Below are positions 25,342 through 33,489 of a stretch of 64,000 nt of DNA, piece after piece. A program made the position numbers and the translations under genes. Every line of letters starts with the position of its first letter. The stretch's first letter is position 1. This DNA is from Viridibacillus sp050279675. Lineage in GTDB: Bacteria; Bacillota; Bacilli; Bacillales_A; Planococcaceae. The notes beneath the pieces were generated by a model. The model worked only from the letters and a program-made list of their open reading frames with translations, was not told the origin of the DNA and did not search any database. The stretch spans positions 1-64,000 of the forward strand of contig NZ_JBNNUK010000019.1 of NCBI RefSeq assembly GCF_050279675.1. The letters run 5' to 3'.

Positions 25342-26205
25342 TTACTTTAACGGAATCCAAATCTCAGAATACAAATCCGGACTAAATGGATCATCGTCAG
25401 TGTATACTTCTAATTCTGGTGTACCTGCATGCTCATATTTATTTGAGGGGAACCATTCTGAGAATATTTGTTTCCATGCTTTTGACATTGCATCGGGCAT
25501 AGGTCCACGAACTTCGAATACACCCCATTTTGATGCAGGAATTTCTAACTTTGAAAAACCTTCAGAAGGATTACCATCATATTCTGTCGCTATCCAATAG
25601 TCGATTTTTTCTACTGACTCAGTCTCTCTTTTATCTACACAAACTCCTAGAACACCTGTTATTTCTCCGTTGTTCAACTTAAATAATACCTCATCAGTTC
25701 CTTTTGCATTGATTTCATCCCAAAATACAGGGATGCCTTTAAGATTCTCATCATTCTTTAATGCAAATTCACGATTAATCCCTACTACTTGAAAGCTGTC
25801 TCGTTCAACAATTTTATATTCCATCGGTGTTGCTCCCTTCAGACTAACCTGGATAGCCAGGCGATTATAAGATTTCAGCTTTCCAATGTTTTTTCGTACA
25901 TCACTTGGCGTTACACCATGCTGTCTACGAAATGCTTTTGAAAAAGCCTCAGGAGTGTCATAGCCATATTTGTAGGCGACATCAATTATTTTGCAGTTAG
26001 AATTTGCTAACTCATGTGCAGCAAGAGTTAAACGCCTTCCTCGAAGATACTCTCCTATAGACGTATCGGTTAATATCGCAAATGTTCGTTGAAAATGAAA
26101 TTCCGAAACGTTTGCTTGTTTCGCGATATCTTCAATAGATATGTTCTCCGTTAAATGATCCTCCATAAAGTCTATTGCCTTTTGTAATGATTCAACCCAC
26201 CCCAT
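25342..26205 (-). CDS. AraC family regulator with GyrI-like effector domain
   Basis: A 287-residue protein. Residues ~1-105 hold two AraC helix-turn-helix motifs (ENISIEDIAKQANVSEFHFQ and VAYKYGYDTPEAFSKAFRRQ followed by HGVTPSDVR). Residues ~130-285 form a GyrI/SbmC-like small-molecule-binding domain. This is the SoxS-Rob-like order. The ATG at 26205 is preferred to a GTG three codons earlier because AAGGAG is correctly spaced. It likely activates detoxification or efflux genes on ligand binding; targets are unknown. Confidence 0.9.
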   Translation of the reverse strand: MGWVESLQKAIDFMEDHLTENISIEDIAKQANVSEFHFQRTFAILTDTSIGEYLRGRRLTLAAHELANSNCKIIDVAYKYGYDTPEAFSKAFRRQHGVTPSDVRKNIGKLKSYNRLAIQVSLKGATPMEYKIVERDSFQVVGINREFALKNDENLKGIPVFWDEINAKGTDEVLFKLNNGEITGVLGVCVDKRETESVEKIDYWIATEYDGNPSEGFSKLEIPASKWGVFEVRGPMPDAMSKAWKQIFSEWFPSNKYEHAGTPELEVYTDDDPFSPDLYSEIWIPLK

Positions 26206-26318
26206 ATCGCTCACTCCTTAATTGAATAATAACAATCTCAAATAACTAAATCCTGTCATTTTATGCTGAGATTAGACCGTATTCTATGTATTGTTTTACT
26301 AAACGTAACCTAGCACCC

Positions 26319-27188
26319 TCACCCCTGAAACGTAATCCATGTTGGACACGACTCATTAGGAAATAGCTCTAAAATTTCTAAAGCATATGGGCTTGTCGTA
26401 TCGAATTCACCTATTAAAACTTCATAACCATTTGTCTTTGCATATGTAATTTGGTTGTAGGTTAGTAGTTGAAGTAGAGGTAGATGCATTATTTGATCAA
26501 CGCCACTCCATCCAATTTCCAATTCTGTTTGAACTTCTGTTTCGTGTAAAAATGAATACGCGATAATGTTTTGATTTACTGGATTACAAAGGAGGAAACT
26601 ACCTTCTAAAATGGCATCATCATATAGTTTCTGCCATTCTTTTAAAGGTAAATCTGCTACAGGATTTACAAGATGTGTTTCTTCATAATTGCGCTTTACA
26701 AGTACTGTTAGTTGCTCCATCAGACTTTGATTATCCATTATGTCTTTTAAAGTTTTCACTTCGAAATTGCTCTGATCCAATGCTTGAAAATGTTGGTTTA
26801 AGTCTAATTTAGGCATATATGTTTTCCGAATAATTTTCATATCCAGTTGTTCATATAGCTCCATTTGCTTCTTAGACGATTCCCATAACGATGTTTGCAA
26901 AGGAAGCTCCAACACCTCATTTCGCTTAACATATTGCAACAATTGAAGCACCACTTTTTGAGAATTTTGAGAAGTGTACGGGTTACTATACACTCGAAAA
27001 TACAGGCAATACGGATGCAATTTACTTTTCCAAGTAACAATTAACCCTACAAGATTCTGTTCTTCATATGCCATATAAGCAAACTCATATTTGAGTTGTT
27101 CTACAATATGTAAAACAAAGGGCTCCTCATAGCTATATTTCATCAAATCTTTCACTTCGTCTAACTGATTACCAGTGTACTTTTTCAT
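26319..27188 (-). CDS. GNAT-like acetyltransferase with two related halves
   Basis: A 289-residue protein starting MKKYTGNQLDEVKDLMKYSY; a TTG four codons earlier is possible but the ATG is better placed. The N-terminal half contains AYMAYEEQNLVGLIVTWKSK and the C-terminal half the GNAT-like KEWQKLYDDAILEGSFLLCN and GWSGVDQIMHLPLLQLLTYN. Two-lobed GNAT proteins of this size occur in Bacillus. The canonical R/Q-x-x-G-x-G/A loop is weak in both halves, so the catalytic activity is uncertain. Confidence 0.65.
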   Translation of the reverse strand: MKKYTGNQLDEVKDLMKYSYEEPFVLHIVEQLKYEFAYMAYEEQNLVGLIVTWKSKLHPYCLYFRVYSNPYTSQNSQKVVLQLLQYVKRNEVLELPLQTSLWESSKKQMELYEQLDMKIIRKTYMPKLDLNQHFQALDQSNFEVKTLKDIMDNQSLMEQLTVLVKRNYEETHLVNPVADLPLKEWQKLYDDAILEGSFLLCNPVNQNIIAYSFLHETEVQTELEIGWSGVDQIMHLPLLQLLTYNQITYAKTNGYEVLIGEFDTTSPYALEILELFPNESCPTWITFQG

Positions 27189-27236
27189 GTTGAATTCCAA
27201 ATGAATCCGCTCATTTCAATTTAATGTTTAGTGTAA

Positions 27237-27830
27237 CTACTGCTTCCCACAAGCATAACAACGTTTATCTTTATCTGCTTGGCCATACATGCGTAGTTCC
27301 TTTTCAATCCCACAAGCTCGGCATTTCTCAAAATAGATTTGCGGTAGCTCGCCTGCTTCAGCCAATGGTACCCATTCCGTTTCATACAAGCTTTTTGTCA
27401 TGCCAAAATCAATTAATACTAGTTTCCCTTCAGCGTTTAAACCAAAGTTACTGCTATCTTTTAAATCAAAACTATCAAACCTTTGATCGAGCTCTCTTAA
27501 TAACTCTCTCAATCTCGGGGACATTCTATTATCTTCAACTACGTTTAACTCATATGTCTGATTGTTTTTTAACTCTAAATTTTCGTGATAACGTTGTATA
27601 CAAATATCCTCATTGACATAAACCATTTCCGCTAATAAATCTACAGCGTTTCGAGCTTTCATATATTCATATATTTCAATCTCATTCAATGATTGTTTGT
27701 ACCCTATCGGATGTAAATGTACTTTTATGACAAACTCATCAACGCGGTATACTTTCCTTGTTGACCCGATGCCAATACAGTTTTCTTCAATACAATAGGG
27801 TTGCCAATTTGAAATTATCCTGTTTACCAT
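27237..27830 (-). CDS. Protein-kinase-like protein with C-terminal zinc ribbon
   Basis: A 197-residue protein. The N-terminal part resembles a minimal kinase lobe: GIGSTRKVYRVDEFVIKVHL (glycine-rich strand and VIK lysine), FDLKDSSNFG (catalytic-loop-like D-L-K...N) and KLVLIDFGMTK (metal-binding D-F-G). The C-terminus has CRACG...CYACGKQ, a CxxC-CxxC zinc ribbon. The usual helical C-lobe is much reduced, since kinases are about 260 residues. It may be an atypical kinase or a pseudokinase. GAGGAC precedes the ATG. It lies in a minus-strand cluster with GNAT and NUDIX genes. Confidence 0.65.
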   Translation of the reverse strand: MVNRIISNWQPYCIEENCIGIGSTRKVYRVDEFVIKVHLHPIGYKQSLNEIEIYEYMKARNAVDLLAEMVYVNEDICIQRYHENLELKNNQTYELNVVEDNRMSPRLRELLRELDQRFDSFDLKDSSNFGLNAEGKLVLIDFGMTKSLYETEWVPLAEAGELPQIYFEKCRACGIEKELRMYGQADKDKRCYACGKQ

Positions 27831-27890
27831 TTAATCAGTCCTCGCTGTCCGTTGAAATTCGAGATAATTTATGCTCAACATTTAAGTCTA

Positions 27891-28364
27891 TTATTCGTTA
27901 TATAACCTTGATAATAAGTTATATTCCGGATTTACTTCCCATGTTTCATACGGGACAAAAGATTTGGCTCTCATTGCATCTAGAGTGCGAGTTTTTTGTT
28001 GTGGGCGGGTTATATATCGATCAATATTAGATTCGTTTAATTGAATATATTTGGCTTCTTTAATTTCTTCTGGTTGAATTTTAATTTCTCCGCTAACATA
28101 CTCTGCTTTAAAAACAACAGATAAAACATGCTTTGTAGCATTAAAGTAGACACCTGTTATGCCTATAGGACGTATTTCAATGCCAGTCTCTTCAAAAAAT
28201 TCTCTATAAACTGCCAAATCTAATGGCTCCCCTACTTCAACATTCCCACCTGGCATTTCCCACGTATCCGAACGCCAATGAGTTCTAAGTAATAATACTT
28301 CATCTCTCTCGTTCCTTACTAAGGCTGAAACCGAAATAGTCTGTTTTGGTGGTTCATACCCCAA
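27891..28364 (-). CDS. NUDIX hydrolase
   Basis: A 157-residue protein with the Nudix box GGNVEVGEPLDLAVYREFFE followed by ETGIEI (G-x5-E-x7-R-E-x2-E-E-x-G), at about residues 38-63. It hydrolyses a nucleoside diphosphate linked to another moiety; substrate unknown. The start is TTG, selected by a strong GGAGGTGA site. It is the first gene of a possible NUDIX / kinase-like / GNAT cluster with 50-60-base gaps. Confidence 0.93.
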   Translation of the reverse strand: MGYEPPKQTISVSALVRNERDEVLLLRTHWRSDTWEMPGGNVEVGEPLDLAVYREFFEETGIEIRPIGITGVYFNATKHVLSVVFKAEYVSGEIKIQPEEIKEAKYIQLNESNIDRYITRPQQKTRTLDAMRAKSFVPYETWEVNPEYNLLSRLYNE

Positions 28365-28369
28365 TTGAA

Positions 28370-28966
28370 ATCACCTCCATGTTTAATTATCCTTAACTCT
28401 TTTTTAATCTTCGTGATAATTACTAAATCAATAGTCCGTAGTTTTAGCCAACAACTCCTATCGATTGACCTATAAGTTCTTTATTTTTTCGTAATCACTT
28501 TTAAGTATACTTACTTTATTTTAACCTAATATTTAGTTAATTAGATAGATATATGTAAAAATTTAAATAATAATTTTTTAACCATAGAAATAGTAAAAAC
28601 AGCCATATCCTGAGAAAGATATTAGTTAATAGTCTTTGATGAGACCCCTAATGCGTCTTATAAAATCTATTTTCCTTAATTCAAAAAACAGTTACAAAGT
28701 TTGCAACTGTTTTTGTTCTACTATATGAAATACTACATTTTAAATATAAATATCTTTTATCAACACACAAGATAGTCGTTTTAAAAATAAAGTTACCCTG
28801 TGAAGGTGCTCTTCAATTTACATTTTTATTCATAATAATCATATGGTTAACAGAATGCCCAGTATATCCCGTAACTAATAATACCAACTATTAACAAACA
28901 ACTTTTATGATTTTCTTTCTATCATTTTTTGTATCGGTATATGTCTTCAAGCAATATCCCACTTTA
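28370..28966. other. Intergenic region with one hairpin
   Basis: About 600 AT-rich bases. The only structured element is the hairpin at 28684-28716. No gene or repeat copy seen. Confidence 0.4.
28684..28718 (-). terminator. Bidirectional terminator-like hairpin
   Basis: AAAACAGTT-ACAAAGTTTGC-AACTGTTTTT stem with A and T runs on both sides. It may end transcripts from the MFS gene 250 bases upstream on the minus strand. Confidence 0.6.
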
Positions 28967-30205
28967 TTAGGTTGTTTCTCCTTTGTTCAACAATATCTCC
29001 CGATCCCCTTTTAATTCTAAGCCCTTTTTCCAAGAAAGAATCACGAACCCAGAAGCTACTATTAATAGCCCACTAAGAATAATAAAACAATATAATATTA
29101 AATCTGAAGATATCATCTGAGTAAATAGAGCAAGCAAGACGATCCTAAATAATAACCCAATTGAGCGGAATAAACCATCCACCCTTCCAATAATTTCATT
29201 AGGAATTTGGTCCATTAAGAAAGAGTTTCTAGCAACCCTTGCTCCACTATTTCCTATTGCGATAAAAAACATAAGCATTAAATACACGGGGAGATCCACA
29301 AGAACAATCAATGATATAGCAATGGTATAAGTAATAACACTGAAAATGATTGTCTTTTCATTTCCTATTTTTCTCGCGAGAATTGGTACAAACATCCCAG
29401 CAATAATTGCGCCAAAAGCATAAATCATACTTTCAATCCCATAGGCACTTGCTGAAGCCTTTAATACTTCCCTTAAATAAACCGGGAACAAATAGTTCGT
29501 GACCATCACACCGATAAAGGGCATTATAGAGAATATTAAAAACAGGAACATAGTTGGCCGAAACATCATATATCTTAATCCTTCACTAACTCTTGTTTTA
29601 TCCTTTTCCCCTGTTTCATCTATTGCTTTCCTCATATAAGGAAGTTTCATATAAAAGTAGATAGCTGCAGCATATGAAAGGACATCCAGTAACAAAATAT
29701 AGTGCAAATCCCATTTCAACAATAAAATGCTAGCTAAAGCTCCCGCAATCATACTCGAAAGCTGGCTCTGAACTTCCATCGTACCGTTTAAAGCTTTGTA
29801 TTGATCCTTATTAAAAATTTCTTGATTTAAAGCAAACATAGTAGGAAAAAAGATAGTGTAATATAAACTTCCTATCATATAAATAATCGTGTAATGCCAT
29901 ACCTCATATGGTAAACCGATAAATCCTATTAATGTGAAAAGCATTAATAATAAAAAGCATACAAATTCACTAATTAATAGTATTTTCTTTCGATTCATCT
30001 TGTCGACTAGGTTTCCTATAAATGGCGTAATTAGAAAGTTAATACTTGTCATGCATATTGATATGTAACCAAACACTGTATTGCCATTATTACTAGACAC
30101 CAACATCCAAGGTATAGCGATCATCGTAATACCTGAGCCAATTGAAGAGGCGATATTAGCAAAAATAATCAACCGAAAACGAGAATCATTATATAAATTT
30201 CCCAT
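28967..30205 (-). CDS. MFS transporter
   Basis: A 412-residue, twelve-span MFS protein with the motif-A-like loop GNLVDKMNRKKILLISEF between spans 2 and 3, and an early LIIFANIASSIGSGITMIAI span typical of the macrolide-efflux/EntS-like MFS_3 group. It probably exports a drug or siderophore-like compound. The start has AAAGGGG upstream. It follows an APH-like phosphotransferase gene on the same strand with a 155-base gap. Both may contribute to drug resistance, but no substrate can be assigned. Confidence 0.88.
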   Translation of the reverse strand: MGNLYNDSRFRLIIFANIASSIGSGITMIAIPWMLVSSNNGNTVFGYISICMTSINFLITPFIGNLVDKMNRKKILLISEFVCFLLLMLFTLIGFIGLPYEVWHYTIIYMIGSLYYTIFFPTMFALNQEIFNKDQYKALNGTMEVQSQLSSMIAGALASILLLKWDLHYILLLDVLSYAAAIYFYMKLPYMRKAIDETGEKDKTRVSEGLRYMMFRPTMFLFLIFSIMPFIGVMVTNYLFPVYLREVLKASASAYGIESMIYAFGAIIAGMFVPILARKIGNEKTIIFSVITYTIAISLIVLVDLPVYLMLMFFIAIGNSGARVARNSFLMDQIPNEIIGRVDGLFRSIGLLFRIVLLALFTQMISSDLILYCFIILSGLLIVASGFVILSWKKGLELKGDREILLNKGETT

Positions 30206-30360
30206 ATTAAAGTACCCCTTTTATCCAGTGAGTTAAATCCAAAACTCCCCAGCTATTTAGTACTTTCACTATAATGGAAATCTCCAATTTCAAATTCAAT
30301 CATAAGTTCGAATTTCAGCTCATCCAATTGACTGAAAATTATTGTAGTGATTTAAAATAA

Positions 30361-31245
30361 TTACGCCATCGAATTCTTTAAGATATTGACACTTTCATCA
30401 TAAAAATCCTTATGTTTCACTATCCCTCTCCTACTACACCAAGCAATTGATCCAATAGCATCTAATAAGGAATAGAACGGAAGTATTTTGTCTAAATTAA
30501 TGATTGGACGGATACTCTCATACCCTTGCATATAAGCATCACGAGTTCCAGGGTGGTTGCTCCAAATATCTCTATTTATTTTAGTGAAATCTATTTCTGT
30601 AGAACCCGCTCTTGCACTTTCGAAGTCAATGATTCCGGCTACTCCTGTGTCGTTGATTAATATATTGCCTGGACGAAAATCTAGATGTACTAAGCAAGGA
30701 CCATCTGGTTGGGGTAAAGCTTTGAATAGCTCGTTAAATTTATTTTCACTTTTTTCAATGAGCTCAATAGGTAAGAGTTCCCCACATTGAACTAAGTACT
30801 GATTAAATAGATTTTTTATATACAATCTCCAGTCATTTTTCTCAAGATATTGAAAGCCATTTTGTTCTTCATACCCATAACTTTGGAAACTCACTTCATG
30901 AAATTTTGCATGAGTTAGGCCGATTTGATAAGCAAGCCTAGCGTCAACTTTGCTTGTACATGGAATACCCTTTATCTCTGAAAGTAGCAAAGCTCCACTA
31001 TCCGCTTCATCACCTACCCAATAATCTAAAACACGAGGAACAGGTAAATCTGATTCTAGCTTTTTTAGAATCGTATATTCACGGAACAGTTTATCTTTTG
31101 TAAAAGGAATTTTAATATACACATTCTCATTGTTTGTCAGACCGAGCTTATACACCTCTGAACTAAAAGACTCCGGTACATTTTCTATGGATTTGACACT
31201 TAATTTAAAATGCTCCATTACAGTTTGTAATTGTGTGCTCTGCAT
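30361..31245 (-). CDS. APH family phosphotransferase
   Basis: A 294-residue protein with the aminoglycoside phosphotransferase fold: catalytic loop LVHLDFRPGNILIND (H-x-D-x-x-x-x-N, about residues 187-201) and the metal-binding GIIDFESARAGSTEIDFTK. N-lobe lysine near NENVYIKIPF. The family also phosphorylates macrolides, choline, homoserine and sugars, so resistance is not implied. AAAGGAGG precedes the ATG. Confidence 0.88.
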   Translation of the reverse strand: MQSTQLQTVMEHFKLSVKSIENVPESFSSEVYKLGLTNNENVYIKIPFTKDKLFREYTILKKLESDLPVPRVLDYWVGDEADSGALLLSEIKGIPCTSKVDARLAYQIGLTHAKFHEVSFQSYGYEEQNGFQYLEKNDWRLYIKNLFNQYLVQCGELLPIELIEKSENKFNELFKALPQPDGPCLVHLDFRPGNILINDTGVAGIIDFESARAGSTEIDFTKINRDIWSNHPGTRDAYMQGYESIRPIINLDKILPFYSLLDAIGSIAWCSRRGIVKHKDFYDESVNILKNSMA

Positions 31246-31370
31246 AAAATCCTCCTTTTGTATTAAGTACAGTTATGAAATATATAAATTTAAACAATAT
31301 TTAGATTCATATACATTATATCTCAGTTGGTTTAAGTATTGGAATGGATCATTTTTGAGTGGAAATATTG

Positions 31371-31965
31371 GCGCTGCTCGTGGGTTTTTTTAGCGTTACT
31401 CGCTGATTCTTTGGCGCTGCTCACGGGCTCTTTGGCTCTACTCACGGGTTCTTTGGCGCTACTCATACTCTCTTTAGCGCTGCTCATGGGCTCTTTGGCT
31501 CTACTCGAGATTTCTTTAGCGCTACTCGTGGGCTCTTTGGCTCTACTCAGGATTTCTTTAGCGCTACTCATGGGCTTTGGCGCTACTCATACTCTCTTTA
31601 GCTCTACTCGTGGGCTCTTTGGCTCTACTCGGGATTTCTTTAGCGCTACTCACGAGCTTTGGCGCTACTCGCCGGTTCTTTAGCGCTGCTCGTGGGCTCT
31701 TTGGCTCTACTCGGGATTTCTTTAGCGCTGCTCACGGGCTCTTTGGCTCTACTCGGGATTTCTTTAGCGCTGCTCACGGGCTTTAGCGCTACTCGCCGGT
31801 TCTTTAGCTCTACTCGTGGGCTCTTTGGCTCTACTCGGGATTTCTTTAGCGCTACTCACGGGCTCTTTGGCTCTACTCGGGATTTCTTTAGCGCTACTCA
31901 CGAGCTTTGGCGCTACTCGTACTCTCTTTAGCTCTACTCACGCTCTTTTTGGCTCTACTCGAGAA
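31371..31965. repeat. 21-bp imperfect tandem repeat array, about 28 units
   Basis: About 28 consecutive units begin with CTC and end with GGCTCTA or AGCGCTA/G. Typical pieces are GGGCTCTTTGGCTCTACTC and GGGATTTCTTTAGCGCTACTC-like variants that tend to alternate. Most units are 21 bases; four are 19 (those containing GAGCTTTGG, GGGCTTTGG or GGGCTTTAG). The 19-base units shift the frame each time, so the seven-residue repeats seen in both strands (such as SSAKEPV/SRAKEPT) are by-products and not a protein. Flanking DNA is ordinary AT-rich sequence. Confidence 0.9.
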
Positions 31966-32233
31966 CCATCCACAATGTTATCTTTTCAACTTTGACTTTC
32001 TTATTTAATATATGATAGTTTGTTCTTTTCGGTCGATTTGTATTAATATGGAATTTTTTTATATCTCTAATCTATCTGTTTTACTATTTATTAAACAGAC
32101 ATCATTAATAGAACGCCCCAATTTGAAAGGTATTCTTGAATGTCTGTAGAATCTTAATTATAAGATTTATTAATACTCATATTTCAATGTAATGACAAGC
32201 ATAATTCATTAAAGGTTGATGAGGAGGGATTAA
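31966..32233. other. Upstream region of the lipoprotein gene
   Basis: AT-rich DNA, no reading frame. It presumably contains the plus-strand promoter for the lipoprotein. Confidence 0.35.
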
Positions 32234-32737
32234 GTGAAGCCAGGAAAGTTTATGCTATTTATTTTTTCATTGTTCTTATCAGGATGTGGATTAAATAAAG
32301 ATCCAAAAGATATTATGCCTGAAGAAATGCCAAGTGATTTTGGTTTTTCAGTTAAATTCGGTGTTGGTAAAAAGAATGAAATTAATACTTTTGAAGGTAA
32401 GGTTACTAAGGATTTAGTAGCTGATGGAACAACAACAATAAATCTGCCTCTTACAGTAGAAGAAAAGGCCAAGGTTTATGAGAAAATGAAAGACATCAAT
32501 ATAATAAACATGAAAGAATTAGTCCCTAAAACTGCGTGTATGACAGAGCCTTATAGTGAAGATGAATGGAAAATCACTATTAATGGTGAAACAATTACAC
32601 CATATATTTCTGGAGCATATTGTGACAAAGCCACTGATGAAAATAAACTGATTGATTTACGAAATTACATACGAAATATAGTTCAAAGCAAAGTTGAATA
32701 TAAAAAACTCCCAGAAGCTACTGGTGGTTATGAATAG
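32234..32737 (+). CDS. Putative lipoprotein of unknown function
   Basis: A 167-residue protein with lipoprotein signal FMLFIFSLFLSGC (lipobox L-S-G-C, cysteine at about residue 19). The mature part is acidic, probably alpha/beta, and has two further cysteines (KTACMTEP and GAYCDKAT) that could form a disulfide outside the cell. GTG start behind GAGGAGGG, terminator 20 bases after the stop. I recognise no domain. Confidence 0.8.
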   Translation: MKPGKFMLFIFSLFLSGCGLNKDPKDIMPEEMPSDFGFSVKFGVGKKNEINTFEGKVTKDLVADGTTTINLPLTVEEKAKVYEKMKDINIINMKELVPKTACMTEPYSEDEWKITINGETITPYISGAYCDKATDENKLIDLRNYIRNIVQSKVEYKKLPEATGGYE

Positions 32738-32757
32738 TTAGTTGTCTTATAAACACA

Positions 32758-32793
32758 CGAAAACGCTTGGAAGACTATCCAAGCGTTTTGATG
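32758..32793 (+). terminator. Bidirectional terminator between lipoprotein and HAD genes
   Basis: AAAACGCTTGGA / TCCAAGCGTTTT perfect stem with six-base loop; it can serve both convergent genes. Confidence 0.9.
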
Positions 32794-32808
32794 TATTAAA
32801 TATGTTAA

Positions 32809-33459
32809 TTAATTAATTAATATTGAGTCTAGTTCTTCTATATTACTTACAATATAAGTTGGTTCTTCTAATGCCAATTCCTCTTTACTACCGTAGCCAT
32901 AAAGGACACCGATATTAGCTATGCCTTCCTTCTTCGCCCCTATTAGATCATGTTTACGGTCACCAATCATAATGACTTCACTTTTATCTGGAGAAGATAG
33001 TTGTAAAAGTACTTCATGAATTACAGCAGCCTTTGCAATTCTTGTACCATCTAAATTACTTCCTACTATTACTTCAAAATATTGATCGAGTTTAAAATGC
33101 TGCAAAATTTTCTCAGCAAAGATAGTTGGCTTAGATGTGGCAACAGCTAGTGTTTTCCCTTTATTCTTTAAAGTTTCAAGTAGTGTTTCGATTCCAGAAT
33201 AGACTTCATTTTCATATAAGCCGTGTTGTTGAAATCTTTCACGATAATATTCGATTGCTTGATTTACTTGTTGGTCATTTAAATCGTAATAAGCCTGAAA
33301 ATATTCTTGTAAAGGGGGTCCAATGAATAAATCTAATTTTGAGTAATCCACTACTTCAATATTCATCTTTTCTAAAGCATATGCGACACTTTTAGTAATT
33401 CCGACTTTTGGATCCGTTAATGTTCCATCTAAATCAAATAATATATATTGGTAATTCAT
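32809..33459 (-). CDS. HAD hydrolase, phosphoglycolate-phosphatase-like
   Basis: A 216-residue HAD protein with motif I FDLDGTLTDPKVGI (nucleophile DxDGT, about residues 8-12), motif II LAVATSKP, and motif III/IV EVIMIGDRKHDLIGAKKEGI. Length and the helical cap following motif I fit the Gph/PpaX/YbeM-type phosphatases. The true substrate is not readable. GAGGTGAGGA precedes the ATG. It follows argS on the same strand by 30 bases, so it may be co-transcribed and share the T-box. Confidence 0.9.
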   Translation of the reverse strand: MNYQYILFDLDGTLTDPKVGITKSVAYALEKMNIEVVDYSKLDLFIGPPLQEYFQAYYDLNDQQVNQAIEYYRERFQQHGLYENEVYSGIETLLETLKNKGKTLAVATSKPTIFAEKILQHFKLDQYFEVIVGSNLDGTRIAKAAVIHEVLLQLSSPDKSEVIMIGDRKHDLIGAKKEGIANIGVLYGYGSKEELALEEPTYIVSNIEELDSILIN

Positions 33460-33489
33460 TCATTCCTCACCTCTGAATATTAGTATTAG

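Noticed and set aside
31339..31931. Overlapping frames encoding repeated seven-residue units in the 21-bp array
   Set aside because: A period divisible by three opens frames on both strands by chance. Frameshifting 19-bp units, no ribosome sites and the mirror-like frames argue against a real repeat protein.
31371..31965. CRISPR array
   Set aside because: Units are adjoining and similar throughout, with no unique spacers and no cas genes in the window.
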